DNA of 64,000 nt from Neisseria musculi (lineage in GTDB: Bacteria; Pseudomonadota; Gammaproteobacteria; Burkholderiales; Neisseriaceae). The stretch is taken from positions 1,550,001 through 1,614,000 of the forward strand of contig NZ_CP060414.2 of NCBI RefSeq assembly GCF_014297595.2, read 5' to 3'. The notes under the pieces were generated by a model. It saw nothing but the letters and a program-made list of their open reading frames with translations, was not told the DNA's origin and searched no databases. Shown here piece after piece: positions 1 through 8,796 of the stretch (position 1 is its first letter; each line of letters starts with the position of its first letter). Made by a program: the position numbers and the translations under genes.

Positions 1-104
1 CATAATCACCCCATTTAACACATATTAAAAGCTGCCCGGTTGCAACTACTCATCCCTCAGAAAAGCACTAACAACCGCTTTAAGCAAATAAAATACGGTA
101 TAAA

Positions 105-455
105 GTGTTTGACCAAGCGGGATCGGGAAATCAAGGGGAACTCAGGGAAAAAGCCAAGCACTATAACAAGTTTGACCCTGGTGAAACGGTGCATATCAAT
201 ATCAAACGAACGACTGCCGTTGCTGCAAAGCTAAAAAACAGTCAATCAATGGGATTATCTGTTTGTTGCCATTTAAGATTTCCCACGCGAATTGCATTAT
301 TCATTTTGCCTGCTCCTACCACAAGTACCGTCAAGCTTCTGCTGTGCAACGTGGTTAACTGCTTCGATACGATAGAGTACGTTTATTCCGATTAATGATG
401 TTGAGTACAAAGGTGGTACCAATTACCGTTCAGCGATGCACATACTTTAGAAAGC
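105..455 (+). pseudogene. IS481-family transposase remnant
   Basis: Pieces of a DDE transposase can be read by switching frames. First comes an EKAKHYNKFDPGETVHINIK stretch, like the segment before the first catalytic Asp of IS481-type transposases. It is followed by WDYLFVAI, a stop, DFPRELHYS, and later EYVYSDN next to DVEYKGGTNYRSAMHI. Stops and at least two frame changes break it, so it is dead. It abuts the end of hflX, and the last few HflX codons may derive from the element's edge. The family assignment rests on motif memory only. Confidence 0.5.
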
Positions 456-1646
456 ATATAAGCTGTACAGATATCCTGATTTCTTACCCAACACTGGCTG
501 CTCTGCCCGTTCGGTCATCGTTTCCCTCAAAGCGTCCAAACCCAGGTTTTCGGTAACTGAAACACTCACCGCCACCACCCTACCCTGTTTGTCGCGCAAT
601 ATGCCGGCAGGGCGTTGGCTGTCGGGCAATAGATCTATTTTGTTATACACCACCAGCTGCGGTATTTCATGGGCGCCGATTTCTTCGAGTACAGCATTCA
701 CAGCGTCCATCTGCCGCTCGAAATCAGGGTGGGCCGCATCGACAACGTGCAACAGCACATCGGCCAATGCGGTTTCCTCAAGCGTGGCCGAAAAAGCCGA
801 CACCAGCTTGTGCGGCAAATCGCGCACAAAACCTACCGTGTCGGTGAGAACCACGCTGGTTTGGTGGTTGAGATACAGACGGCGGGCGGTGGTGTCGAGT
901 GTGGCGAAAAGCTGGTCTTTCGCCAATACATCGGCTTTGGTCAGCCGGTTGAACAGGCTGGATTTGCCGGCATTGGTGTAACCCACCAGCGCAAAAGTTT
1001 TGATATTGCCCTGCATGCGCGCCTTGCGGCGGGTGGCGCGTTGTTTCTGCACATTATGCAGCTGCTTTTTCAGCGCGGTGATTTTTTGGTTGATGAGGCG
1101 GCGGTCGGTTTCGAGCCGGGTTTCGCCCGGCCCTTTCAGGCCGATACCGCCTTTTTGGCTTTTCAGATGGCCGTAGCCGCGCACCAGGCGTCCGCTCAGG
1201 TGGCTGAGCTGCGCCAGCTCTACCTGCAGTTTGCCTTCCTGCGACTGTGCGCGTTTGGCAAAAATCGCCAGAATCAGGCCGACACGGTCGAGCACGCGGC
1301 ATTGCAGTGCCTGCTCCAAATTGCGCTCCTGCGTGGGGCTGAGTTCGTGGTTGAACACCACCAGCTCGATATTGTGCCGCCGCACGGCTTCGGCCAGCTC
1401 TTGTGCCTTGCCGGTTCCCACAAATAAAGCAGTGTGCGCTTTGCTGCGCCTGGCGGTTTCGGTGCACACCAAATCGCCGCCTGCGGCCCTCACCAGCTCT
1501 GCTGCTTCGTTTAAGGCCGTCTGAAACGCTTGAATGCGCAACTCGTTGGCACCGGTATAGCCGGCTTCGAGCATCACGCCCGCCAACATCACGCGCTCAG
1601 GATTTTCAAGGGATTTGTCGATTTGAAACAGGGTGGGTTTGCTCAC
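447..1646 (-). CDS. hflX: GTPase HflX (ribosome-splitting heat-shock GTPase)
   Basis: HflX binds the 50S subunit and rescues stalled or heat-damaged ribosomes, using GTP. The 399-aa product has the N-terminal HflX domain with a glycine-rich GGIGLKGPGETRLE segment (about residues 166-179). The G domain follows, with G1 GYTNAGKS (222-229), G3 DTVGF (269-273) and G4 NKID (335-338). The C-terminal tail after EQPVLGKKSG runs into the adjacent IS-like remnant and may not be native. A DUS lies just upstream of the start. No hfq or hflKC neighbours are present, unlike in enterobacteria. Confidence 0.95.
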   Translation of the reverse strand: MSKPTLFQIDKSLENPERVMLAGVMLEAGYTGANELRIQAFQTALNEAAELVRAAGGDLVCTETARRSKAHTALFVGTGKAQELAEAVRRHNIELVVFNHELSPTQERNLEQALQCRVLDRVGLILAIFAKRAQSQEGKLQVELAQLSHLSGRLVRGYGHLKSQKGGIGLKGPGETRLETDRRLINQKITALKKQLHNVQKQRATRRKARMQGNIKTFALVGYTNAGKSSLFNRLTKADVLAKDQLFATLDTTARRLYLNHQTSVVLTDTVGFVRDLPHKLVSAFSATLEETALADVLLHVVDAAHPDFERQMDAVNAVLEEIGAHEIPQLVVYNKIDLLPDSQRPAGILRDKQGRVVAVSVSVTENLGLDALRETMTERAEQPVLGKKSGYLYSLYAF

Positions 1647-1688
1647 GGCGCAGGCTCCATCGGGCGGTTTTTTCAGACGGCCTGGAAG

Positions 1689-2462
1689 CTAGGCCGTTCT
1701 CGGCACTTTGTTAAACAGCCGGTAAAAATTTTCGGTGGTGGTTTCGGCGATGCGCTCCGGCGTTTCACCGCGCAGCTGCGCCACGAAATCGGCGGTATGT
1801 TTCACATAGGCCGGCTCATTGGGTTTGCCGCGCTTGGGCACGGGAGCAAGAAACGGCGCATCGGTTTCGAGCAAGATGCGGTCGGCGGGCACATATTTGG
1901 CCGCCGCCTGAATATCGGGAGCGTTTTTAAAGGTAACGATGCCGGAAAACGAAATATAAAAGCCCAAATCCAGTGCGGCTTTGGCCACTTCAACGTTTTC
2001 GGTAAAGCAATGGATAACGCCCGCATGCGCCTGATGTTCGCGCAACAGGCGCATGGTGTCGGCAGCCGCATCGCGGGTATGCACCACCAGCGGCAGGCCG
2101 CTTTGGTTGGCGGCAAGGATATGGCAGGCAAAACGCCGGTGCTGCCAGGCCAAATCGCCTTTGCACCAATGGTAATCCAAGCCGGTTTCGCCGATGCCGG
2201 CAACTTTCGGGTGTTGCGCATGGCGCACCAGTTCTTCAAGCGTAAATTCTTCGGCGTCTTCCCGGTCGGGGTGTATGCCCACAGTGGCGAAAATATGGGC
2301 GTTGGCCTCGGCAATCGCCAACACTTCGGCAAAACTCTGTTTGCTCACGCTGATGGCCAGTGCCTGTCTGACTTGGTTTTCCGCCATATTGGCAAACACT
2401 TCGGGCAGGCGGCTGCTTAAGCTGTCGAAATTGAGATGGCAGTGGGAATCGATTAAATACAT
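1689..2462 (-). CDS. TatD-family metal-dependent hydrolase (YcfH-like DNase)
   Basis: The 257-aa TIM-barrel hydrolase carries the family metal ligands: DSHCHL at residues 5-10 (His7, His9), the GIGETGLDY segment, a central HTRD and IHCF, and LETDAPFLAP near the C-terminus. Length and motifs fit TatD/YcfH. Such proteins have 3'-5' exonuclease or deoxyribonuclease activity on damaged DNA; the substrate here is unknown. It lies 42 bp upstream of hflX on the same strand with a DUS in the gap, so co-transcription is possible. Confidence 0.93.
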   Translation of the reverse strand: MYLIDSHCHLNFDSLSSRLPEVFANMAENQVRQALAISVSKQSFAEVLAIAEANAHIFATVGIHPDREDAEEFTLEELVRHAQHPKVAGIGETGLDYHWCKGDLAWQHRRFACHILAANQSGLPLVVHTRDAAADTMRLLREHQAHAGVIHCFTENVEVAKAALDLGFYISFSGIVTFKNAPDIQAAAKYVPADRILLETDAPFLAPVPKRGKPNEPAYVKHTADFVAQLRGETPERIAETTTENFYRLFNKVPRTA

Positions 2463-2499
2463 GATATTGTTTGCTGTATTTGGATAAATTTAAGCCGCT

Positions 2500-2712
2500 T
2501 TGGCGGGTTCGCGTTATTTCTGTTACGGCATTGCTGCGTTTCAGTACAAAGAGAACGATCGCGTAAGCCGACCGGGCGGCAGCAGAACCGATTTTATGCT
2601 GTCCGTACTGCCCTGTGCAATTGCAGATGAAATGCCCGTGGGCGGCACAGAGCCGGTTTCATGCTGCCCGTACTGCCTGCCTCCCTGCGCTGAAAAACGA
2701 TACCAACCCTAT
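2500..2712 (-). repeat. Correia-type (CREE-like) repeat, rearranged
   Basis: Read on the minus strand, this contains the Correia-element core: a CAGTACGG-type block, an AAATCGGTTCTGCTGCCGCC block, then GTTCTCTTTG and an AACGCAGCAATGCCG block ending near GAAATAACGCGAACCC. The block around GGTTTCATGCTGCCCGTACTGCC partly repeats the one at 2581-2612, so this copy looks internally duplicated. It matches the other copies listed at 34487, 54911 and 60986. Small ORFs here are not credible genes. Confidence 0.6.
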
Positions 2713-2908
2713 AACAGTGCCAAAATCCAAAAACCGTCTGAAAAAACATAGGGCTGCCGAACAGCGCGTTTTTTCAGACGGCACCAAGCCTTTGCAAAAA
2801 TACCCTGAGTGCCGTCTGAAATGCTTAACTCCCCTCATCCCCGCGCGGGTGGGAATCCGGCCTTAAAGCCATCAATTATTTTATTTCAATGATTTAAAAA
2901 ACACACGG

Positions 2909-2928
2909 ATTCCCGCTTACGCAGGAAT
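2909..2928. repeat. dRS3-like inverted repeat
   Basis: ATTCCCGCTTACGCAGGAAT matches the neisserial dRS3 pattern ATTCCC-N8-GGGAAT with one mismatch. A related half-copy, GTGGGAATCCGG, lies at about 2850. In Neisseria such repeats serve as target sites for filamentous prophage insertion and for recombination between repeat arrays; here it is a single degenerate copy. Confidence 0.5.
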
Positions 2929-2996
2929 AACGATGGTTGAATATTTCAGACGGCCTAAATGAATTTACCAAGATCTCTCGGCCTTTGAATATTCGG

Positions 2997-4055
2997 CTAT
3001 TCGTAATAAGTGAATTTCGCCCGCTTCACATGGCAGAGCAGTTCGTAGGCAATGGTGCCGGCGGCCTTGGCCACTTCGTTTACGTTTACCGTATCGCCCC
3101 ACAGTTCGACTTCGCTGCCTATGCCCTCTTGCGACACATCCAGCTCCACCGTCATCATATCCATCGACACACGGCCGATCACCCGGCTGCGGTGGCTGCC
3201 GATGGCAACAGGCGTGCCGCTGGGAGCGTGGCGCGGATAACCGTCTGCATAACCGCAGGCAATCAAGCCCACGCGGGTGGATTTTTCGGTATAAAACGCC
3301 GCGCCGTAGCCCACCGGCGAGTGCGGCTGTAACACCCGCTCGCCAAACACACGCGTACTCAGCCGCATCACAGGCTTCAAGCGGCTGTCGGCGTGGCCGA
3401 GCGGGCAGGCACCGTAAAGCGCAATGCCCGCCCTGCCCCAGTCACGGCGGGCGGCGGGATAGCGCAGCATGGCGGCAGAGTTGGCCAGGCTCTCTTCCCC
3501 TTCCAACCCCCCGCAGCCTGAATCAAATGCCTCCATCTGCATTGCGGTCATGGCGTCATCCACTTCGTCTGCGCAGGAAAAATGGCTGAATTTCACAATA
3601 CTTTCAATATTTTGACTCTGCTTCAATGCGGTGTAGGCGGCTGCATAATTGTGCGGAAAAAAGCCCGAACGATGCATACCCGAATCCATTTTCAGCCACA
3701 CTTTCACAGGCTGCTGCCATTGGTGGTGCAGCAGGGCTTCAAGCTGCCATTGGCTGCACACGGCAGGCCACAGGCGGTAGTGGTCAGCCGGCCGGTATTC
3801 TCCGGCCTCAAACACGCCTCCCAGCAGCAGAATCGGGTTTTCAATGCCGTGTTCGCGCAACTGCACCGCCTCTTCCACGCTTGCCACGGCAAAACCATCG
3901 GCCATATCTGCCAGCGCGTGCGCACACCGCACCGCACCGTGGCCGTAGGCATCGGCTTTCACCACCGCCAACAGTTTGCCGCCGTGGATATTTTTCAATA
4001 TGCGGTAATTGTGGCGCAGGTTTTCAAGGCGGATTTGGGCGTTTAACGGGCGCAT
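2997..4055 (-). CDS. alr: Alanine racemase
   Basis: This PLP enzyme interconverts L- and D-alanine and supplies D-Ala for peptidoglycan. The 352-aa product has the PLP lysine at Lys33 in VVKADAYGHG. It also has the LKMDSGMHRSGF barrel segment, the DWGRAGIALYG phosphate-binding region and the VGYGAAFYT region that carries the second catalytic base (Tyr). Length is typical. It is transcribed alone; upstream lie a 40-bp tandem duplication and a DUS. A second cell-wall racemase gene, murI, lies at 18.2 kb. Confidence 0.96.
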   Translation of the reverse strand: MRPLNAQIRLENLRHNYRILKNIHGGKLLAVVKADAYGHGAVRCAHALADMADGFAVASVEEAVQLREHGIENPILLLGGVFEAGEYRPADHYRLWPAVCSQWQLEALLHHQWQQPVKVWLKMDSGMHRSGFFPHNYAAAYTALKQSQNIESIVKFSHFSCADEVDDAMTAMQMEAFDSGCGGLEGEESLANSAAMLRYPAARRDWGRAGIALYGACPLGHADSRLKPVMRLSTRVFGERVLQPHSPVGYGAAFYTEKSTRVGLIACGYADGYPRHAPSGTPVAIGSHRSRVIGRVSMDMMTVELDVSQEGIGSEVELWGDTVNVNEVAKAAGTIAYELLCHVKRAKFTYYE

Positions 4056-4110
4056 TTTTTGAAATATCCTCTACGGCAGGGTTGGCAGAATCGGTTAAAG
4101 GCCGTCTGAA

Positions 4111-4190
4111 AACGCAGTTTCCGAAGGAAAACAAGTTTCTGCGGAGCTAAAACGCAGTTTCCGAAGGGAAACAAGTTTCTGCGGAGCCAA
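4111..4190. repeat. 40-bp tandem duplication
   Basis: Two adjacent 40-bp units (4111-4150 and 4151-4190) beginning AACGCAGTTTCCGAAGG differ at only two positions. The first directly follows a DUS (4101-4110), and a DUS in the other orientation follows the second at about 4200. The units lie upstream of alr and downstream of hisD. Confidence 0.85.
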
Positions 4191-4275
4191 AACGGCGTTT
4201 TTCAGACGGCCTGTTTGAAAAAAGAATTATAGGCCGATTGGTGCGGTTTTTAAATATATGCCGGTATCGAAAGCG

Positions 4276-5568
4276 TTAGTCTTTCAAGCGCAATTCGGCC
4301 GCGCGCGCGTGGGCGGTGAGCATTTCACCGTGCGCCAGCGTGGCGGCGGTTTTGCCGAGCTTTTGCGCCCCCGCTTCAGAAACCTGAATCAGGCTGGAGC
4401 GTTTTTGGAAATCATAGGTGCCCAACGGCGAGGAAAAACGGGCGGTTCGGCTTGTGGGCAGCACATGGTTGGGGCCGGCACAATAATCACCCAAGCTCTC
4501 GCTGGTGTAGCTGCCCATGAAAATCGCGCCGGCGTGGCGGATTTTTTGCGCCCACTGCTGCGGGTTTTCTACTGATAATTCCAAATGCTCGGGCGCGATA
4601 TAGTTGGCGATTTCGCAGGCTTCGTTTAAATCTTCCGCCAGAATAAACGCCCCACGGTTGCGCAGCGAGGCCTCGATAATGGCGCGGCGGGGCATTTCGC
4701 CAATCAGCCTGTTCATAGCCGTCTGAACATCATCGAGATAGGCTTGCGAAGTGGCAATCAGAATGGCTTGGGCGATTTCATCGTGTTCGGCTTGGCTGAA
4801 CAAATCCATCGCCACCCAATCGGCAGGCGTGCTGCCGTCTGCAATCACCAGAATTTCAGACGGCCCGGCCACCATGTCGATGCCCACCACGCCGAACACG
4901 CGGCGTTTGGCGGCGGCCACAAAGGCATTGCCCGGGCCGGTGATTTTATCGACTTGAGGCACGGTTTCGGTGCCGTAAGCCAGCGCGGCCACTGCCTGCG
5001 CGCCGCCGATGGTAAACACTTTGGTTACGCCGGCAATATAAGCCGCCGCCAACACGATGTCGTTGCGCCCGCCTTTCGGGGTCGGCACCACCATAATGAT
5101 TTCCTGCACGCCGGCTACATGCGCCGGCATGGCGTTCATAATCACCGAGCTGGGATAGGCCGCCTTGCCGCCGGGCACATAAATGCCAACCCGGTCGAGC
5201 GCGGTAATTTGCTGGCCGAGCAGCGTGCCGTCTGCATCGGTGTAGGTCCACGATTCCAGTTTTTGGCGCAGGTGGTAACGTTCTACGCGCTCGGCTGCGG
5301 TTTTCAAGGCCGTCTGAACATCGGCGGGCAAACGCTCGAATGCGTTTTGCAACTCGGCTTGGGTGAGCGTTAAATCGGCCATGCTTTGCGCCGCCATGCC
5401 GTCAAAGCGGTTGGTGTATTCAACCACGGCCGCATCGCCGCGTTGCTGCACATCGGCGCAGATGCCGGCTACGATTTGGTCGATTTTCGGATCCTGCGCG
5501 GTTTCAAAAGCCAGCAGTGCTTTGAGTTCGGCTTGGAAATCTGGGGATTGGGTGTTGAGGTGTTTCAC
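4276..5568 (-). CDS. hisD: Histidinol dehydrogenase
   Basis: HisD catalyses the last two oxidations of histidine synthesis (L-histidinol to L-histidine, NAD+, Zn). The 430-aa product has the family segments [42 protein letters not shown] (metal-ligand His) and the C-terminal GPNHVLPTS with a later His-Gly. Length is normal. In this window hisG lies 2.5 kb upstream on the same strand, with three non-histidine genes between them, so the his genes are dispersed rather than in one compact operon. Confidence 0.97.
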   Translation of the reverse strand: MKHLNTQSPDFQAELKALLAFETAQDPKIDQIVAGICADVQQRGDAAVVEYTNRFDGMAAQSMADLTLTQAELQNAFERLPADVQTALKTAAERVERYHLRQKLESWTYTDADGTLLGQQITALDRVGIYVPGGKAAYPSSVIMNAMPAHVAGVQEIIMVVPTPKGGRNDIVLAAAYIAGVTKVFTIGGAQAVAALAYGTETVPQVDKITGPGNAFVAAAKRRVFGVVGIDMVAGPSEILVIADGSTPADWVAMDLFSQAEHDEIAQAILIATSQAYLDDVQTAMNRLIGEMPRRAIIEASLRNRGAFILAEDLNEACEIANYIAPEHLELSVENPQQWAQKIRHAGAIFMGSYTSESLGDYCAGPNHVLPTSRTARFSSPLGTYDFQKRSSLIQVSEAGAQKLGKTAATLAHGEMLTAHARAAELRLKD

Positions 5569-5609
5569 GGTTTCACTCTTTCGTGTTTTAAAATTTCAGC
5601 GCAAGTTTT

Positions 5610-5969
5610 TCAGACGGCCTGTGTCAATACGAAGCTGCCGTCCAGCAAGGTTTTAACGGTGGCTTCGTTTACCGAACCATCGAGCCGCACGCTCAGCCAG
5701 TGCGTTTTGTTCATGTGGTAGGCGGGCAGAAAACCCGTCTGCACGCGCAGGAGCTGCACCAAATCGGGCGCGGCTTTGATATTGGCCAACGGCACATTTG
5801 CGCTGCCTGCCAAGCCGAGTTTGGCGGCGGGCACATCCATTAAAACCGCATACCATCTGCCGTTGCCCGTGTGGCGGAGCACAGCATAATCGGGATGCCT
5901 CCGCCACGGATATTCGGGTACGGTAAGGTAGTGTTGGGCAGCATAATCGAGCAGGGTTCGGCGGCTCAT
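5610..5969 (-). CDS. MmcQ/YjbR-family protein
   Basis: The 119-aa protein has the MmcQ/YjbR (CyaY-like fold) layout: an N-terminal helix with YPWRRHPDYAVLRH, then GRWYAVLMDVP, a central LKxxP-like loop here reading ANIKAAPDL, then GFLPAYHMNKTHWLSVRLDGS. YjbR-like proteins are small, probably DNA-binding, and of unclear physiological role. It starts 41 bp upstream of hisD, same strand, and is probably in one transcript with it. Confidence 0.82.
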   Translation of the reverse strand: MSRRTLLDYAAQHYLTVPEYPWRRHPDYAVLRHTGNGRWYAVLMDVPAAKLGLAGSANVPLANIKAAPDLVQLLRVQTGFLPAYHMNKTHWLSVRLDGSVNEATVKTLLDGSFVLTQAV

Positions 5970-5988
5970 TGCGCGTGTTCCTTGCGGT

Positions 5989-6022
5989 TTTCAGACGGCC
6001 TTATACGGCAGGCCGTCTGAAA
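5989..6022 (-). terminator. Paired-DUS hairpin after the nitroreductase gene
   Basis: TTTCAGACGGCC and GGCCGTCTGAAA (5989-6000 and 6011-6022) form a perfect 12-bp inverted repeat with a 10-nt loop, immediately 3' of the nitroreductase stop. Paired DUS of this type commonly act as terminators in Neisseria. Confidence 0.65.
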
Positions 6023-6748
6023 TCATCTTTTCAACAAGCCTTTTCCCCGCAAAAAACCCAGCATATGCGGGCGCACGGGGTTGCCTAAAGTTTTCGCCAG
6101 CGACTGCTTCCACGGCACGGTTTTGCCTTTGCGCCGCACATAATAATCCGCCACCGCCTGATTATAGCTTTCAACTGCTTCGGCGTTCAGCGCCGGGCAG
6201 GCGTTTTCGGCATATACCATGGCTTTGGGCAGGCGCGGTTTAAACGGCGGATCTTGGTCGGGATAGCCCAGGCACAGGCCGATCAGCGGAATGCAGTATT
6301 CGGGCAGGTTTAATATGTCCGACACTTTTTGCGCATCGTTGCGCAGCGCGCCGATATACACGCCGCTCAGCCCCAACGATTCGGCAGCGAGCAGCACGTT
6401 TTGCGCCAAAATGCCGACATCAACTGCGCCGATGAGGCTGATTTCCGCCCAATCGAGCTGGGCATCGGGAAAGATTTGCCTGTGCTTGGAAAAGTCGATG
6501 CAGAACAGCAGAAATTCGGCGCAATCAACAATATACGGCGCGCTGCCGGCGGCCTCGCGTATGCCCTGTCTCAAGGCGGGGTCGGAAACGCGGATAATGG
6601 AAACACATTGCAGATTGTTGGAAGTAGAAGCCTGCTGCCCGGCGCGGACCAGCGTGTCGAGTATTTCGTCAGAAACCGGCTGTTGCGTGAATTGGCGGAT
6701 AGAGCGGTGGGCAAAAATGGTTTCTAAAGTGGGTTTGCTCTTCAGCAT
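6023..6748 (-). CDS. NfsA-type NADPH-dependent FMN nitroreductase
   Basis: This is a nitroreductase-fold flavoprotein of 241 aa from the preferred start (MLKSKPTLETIFAHRSIR). It has the FMN-phosphate motif HRSIRQF, the SNNLQ loop, the IGAVDVGILAQN helix, GLSGVYIGALRN and the LGYPDQDPPFKPRLP segment typical of NfsA/FRP-type enzymes. They reduce nitroaromatics and quinones. An upstream in-frame ATG at 6787 would overlap the end of the preceding gene; 6748 aligns better with family starts. FMN use is inferred from the motifs. Confidence 0.88.
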   Translation of the reverse strand: MLKSKPTLETIFAHRSIRQFTQQPVSDEILDTLVRAGQQASTSNNLQCVSIIRVSDPALRQGIREAAGSAPYIVDCAEFLLFCIDFSKHRQIFPDAQLDWAEISLIGAVDVGILAQNVLLAAESLGLSGVYIGALRNDAQKVSDILNLPEYCIPLIGLCLGYPDQDPPFKPRLPKAMVYAENACPALNAEAVESYNQAVADYYVRRKGKTVPWKQSLAKTLGNPVRPHMLGFLRGKGLLKR

Positions 6749-6783
6749 GGGCGGCCTTTGGGGTTGGGAGTTTTCAGACGGCA

Positions 6784-8025
6784 TCAATCTTTGCTGACAA
6801 AGCGTTTATTGACGCGCACCCGTTCGCCCCTGCCGGCTTTTTTGATTTCCAGCCAGTCGCTGTAAATGGCGTGTATCAGGGCACGGTCGGTATCGAAGCC
6901 GTATTGGTGCGGGTTCACGGCGGGAGCAAGCTGCTTGAGCACATCACCCAACCGCGCCCAGCCGCCCTCGTCTGCCGCCGCGTCCACAGCCTGCTGCACC
7001 ACCGGAATCAGCTTGGTAAAGGTGGGTTTGCCGCTGCTTTTGGGCTTGGCGGCATTTTCTGCGGCGGCAGGCTCCTCCGGCGGCGTTTCAGACAGCATGG
7101 TTTTAGACAGCACACCGGTTTGCGGCACCTTCGCCTTGCGGGCGGGTTTGCGCCCGGGAGCGGGCAGAATATCAGGCTTGGCGGCTTCGGCCGGGGCATT
7201 GCCCGGCTGCACGGCCTTGTTGCCGCGTGCAGTTTCGCCGGTTTCGCCCGGGCGGGGTTCGTGCTGCCCGTTTTCAGACGGCCTGCCGTTTTTTTCAGCA
7301 ACGGTGCGGCGCCGCACTTGGATTTGGTTGTTGTCGGTGCGCCATTCAAAAATATCGAACGATTTGATTAATTCGGAAAGCTTGCTGAAGCCGTAAAGGC
7401 GCGGGTCGAAATCGGGGTTGATTTTGTTGAGGTAGCTGCCGATGGGGCCGAGGTTGGCCCAGCCCAAATCATCGGCGTTTTCGCGCACGGCGCGTTTGAT
7501 GAGCGTGGCAGCATCGGGTGCAGACGAGCCGGCTTCGGCAGCAGGTTTGGCTTTGCCGCTGCTTTTGTTTTTATCGGCACCGTTTTTTTCAGGCCGGAAG
7601 ATTTCAGTGTGGATGAATTTGTCGCAGGCCTTGCGGAAGGCTTCGGGGGTTTTCTTTTCGCCGAAGCCGTAAACGGTAAGGCCGCTTTCGCGCAGACGGC
7701 TGGCCAGGCGGGTGAAATCGCTGTCGCTGGACACGATGCAGAAACCGTCAAAATTACCGCTGTAGAGCAGATCCATCGCATCGATAACCAGCGCCATATC
7801 AGTGGCGTTTTTGCCTTTGGTATAGGCAAACTGCTGCACGGGAATAATGGCGTACGGCAGCAGGGCGGCCTTCCATTTGTTGAGGCCGTGGCTCCAGTCG
7901 CCATAGATGCGCTTGACGCTGGCGATGCCGTATTTGGCGATTTCTTCCAACAGGCGGTCGATGATGTCGGCGGGGGCGTTGTCGGCATCGATTAAAACGG
8001 CGAGTTTTTTGTCGGCAATATTCAT
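6784..8025 (-). CDS. NYN-domain protein with two C-terminal LOTUS/OST-HTH domains
   Basis: The 413-aa product starts MNIADKKLAVLIDADN, a PIN-like NYN ribonuclease fold. Acidic residues lie in LIDADN, KNATDMALVIDAMDL and IVSSDSDFTRLASRLRE, and YGFGEKKTPEAFRKACDKF completes the domain. Two OST-HTH (LOTUS) RNA-binding domains follow, the first around DLGWANLGPIGSYLNKINPDFDPRLYGFSKLSELI and a second, similar one at the end. Between them is a long Ala/Pro/Lys-rich linker. LOTUS domains bind RNA, including G-rich or quadruplex RNA, so a role in RNA cleavage is plausible but not shown. An AAAGAAGAA stretch upstream supports the start at 8025. Confidence 0.88.
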   Translation of the reverse strand: MNIADKKLAVLIDADNAPADIIDRLLEEIAKYGIASVKRIYGDWSHGLNKWKAALLPYAIIPVQQFAYTKGKNATDMALVIDAMDLLYSGNFDGFCIVSSDSDFTRLASRLRESGLTVYGFGEKKTPEAFRKACDKFIHTEIFRPEKNGADKNKSSGKAKPAAEAGSSAPDAATLIKRAVRENADDLGWANLGPIGSYLNKINPDFDPRLYGFSKLSELIKSFDIFEWRTDNNQIQVRRRTVAEKNGRPSENGQHEPRPGETGETARGNKAVQPGNAPAEAAKPDILPAPGRKPARKAKVPQTGVLSKTMLSETPPEEPAAAENAAKPKSSGKPTFTKLIPVVQQAVDAAADEGGWARLGDVLKQLAPAVNPHQYGFDTDRALIHAIYSDWLEIKKAGRGERVRVNKRFVSKD

Positions 8026-8066
8026 GGTTTGTTCTTCTTTTGGGTTATCTTTGTCGGTTGTCTTTT

Positions 8067-8726
8067 TCAGACGGCCTCTGCGCCAACGGTGTCTGCAAAA
8101 GCATCGATTACCGGCCGGATAAGCGCATATTTCACCTTCAGCGCCGCCTTGTTCACCACCAAGCAGCTGGAAATATCGCAAATATGCTCCACCGCCTCGA
8201 GGTTGTTGGCTTTCAGCGTGCCTCCGCTGGAAACCAGATCGACAATGGCATCGCTCAGCCCCACCAGCGGGGCAAGCTCCATCGAGCCGTAGAGTTTGAT
8301 GATGTCCACATGCACACCTTTAGCGGCAAAATGTTCGGCAGCAATATCGGGATATTTGGTAGCCACCCGCAGTCGGCAGCCCGGTTGCGAAGCAGCGGCA
8401 TAATCAAAGCCTTTGGGAGCAGCCACCATCATACGGCATTTGGCAATCTGCAAATCCAGCAGTTGATAAAGGCCGCTGCCGCCGTGTTCGATCAATACGT
8501 CTTTGCCGGCAATGCCGAAATCGGCCGCGCCGTATTGCACATAAGTGGGCACATCGCCGGCGCGCACAATCACCAGGCGGATATTGGCGCAGTTGGTTTC
8601 AATAACCAGCTTGCGCGATTTTGCCGGATCTTCTGCAGGCGTGATGCCAGCGGCGGCCAAAAGCGGCAGGGTTTCTTCAAAAATACGGCCTTTCGATAAG
8701 GCGATGGTCAATTGGTTTGCCTGCAT
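8067..8726 (-). CDS. hisG: ATP phosphoribosyltransferase, short form
   Basis: HisG condenses ATP with PRPP, the first and regulated step of histidine synthesis. At 219 aa it is the short form without the C-terminal regulatory domain. Such forms depend on the HisRS-like partner HisZ, which is not in this window. Motifs: [10 protein letters not shown] at the start, the [15 protein letters not shown] loop, and the PRPP-binding [16 protein letters not shown]. It is followed by the NYN-LOTUS gene 41 bp downstream. Confidence 0.96.
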   Translation of the reverse strand: MQANQLTIALSKGRIFEETLPLLAAAGITPAEDPAKSRKLVIETNCANIRLVIVRAGDVPTYVQYGAADFGIAGKDVLIEHGGSGLYQLLDLQIAKCRMMVAAPKGFDYAAASQPGCRLRVATKYPDIAAEHFAAKGVHVDIIKLYGSMELAPLVGLSDAIVDLVSSGGTLKANNLEAVEHICDISSCLVVNKAALKVKYALIRPVIDAFADTVGAEAV

Positions 8727-8754
8727 ATTTTGAAAACTCGGAGGTGAGATTATG

Positions 8755-8786
8755 CAGGCCGTCTGAAACTGTTTTCAGACGGCCTG
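8755..8786 (-). terminator. Paired-DUS hairpin after the SCO1-like gene
   Basis: CAGGCCGTCTGAAAC and its near-perfect complement meet head to head 10 bp 3' of the SCO1-like stop. This fits a terminator separating that gene from hisG. Confidence 0.65.
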
Positions 8787-8796
8787 ATTCAAAAGG

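Larger units (their letters stand above)
2463..2996. other. Gene-free interval between tatD-like gene and alr
   Basis: It holds the rearranged Correia-type copy, a DUS pair near 2735-2785, and a dRS3-like repeat. I see no gene with a credible start, ribosome site or domain. Confidence 0.6.
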
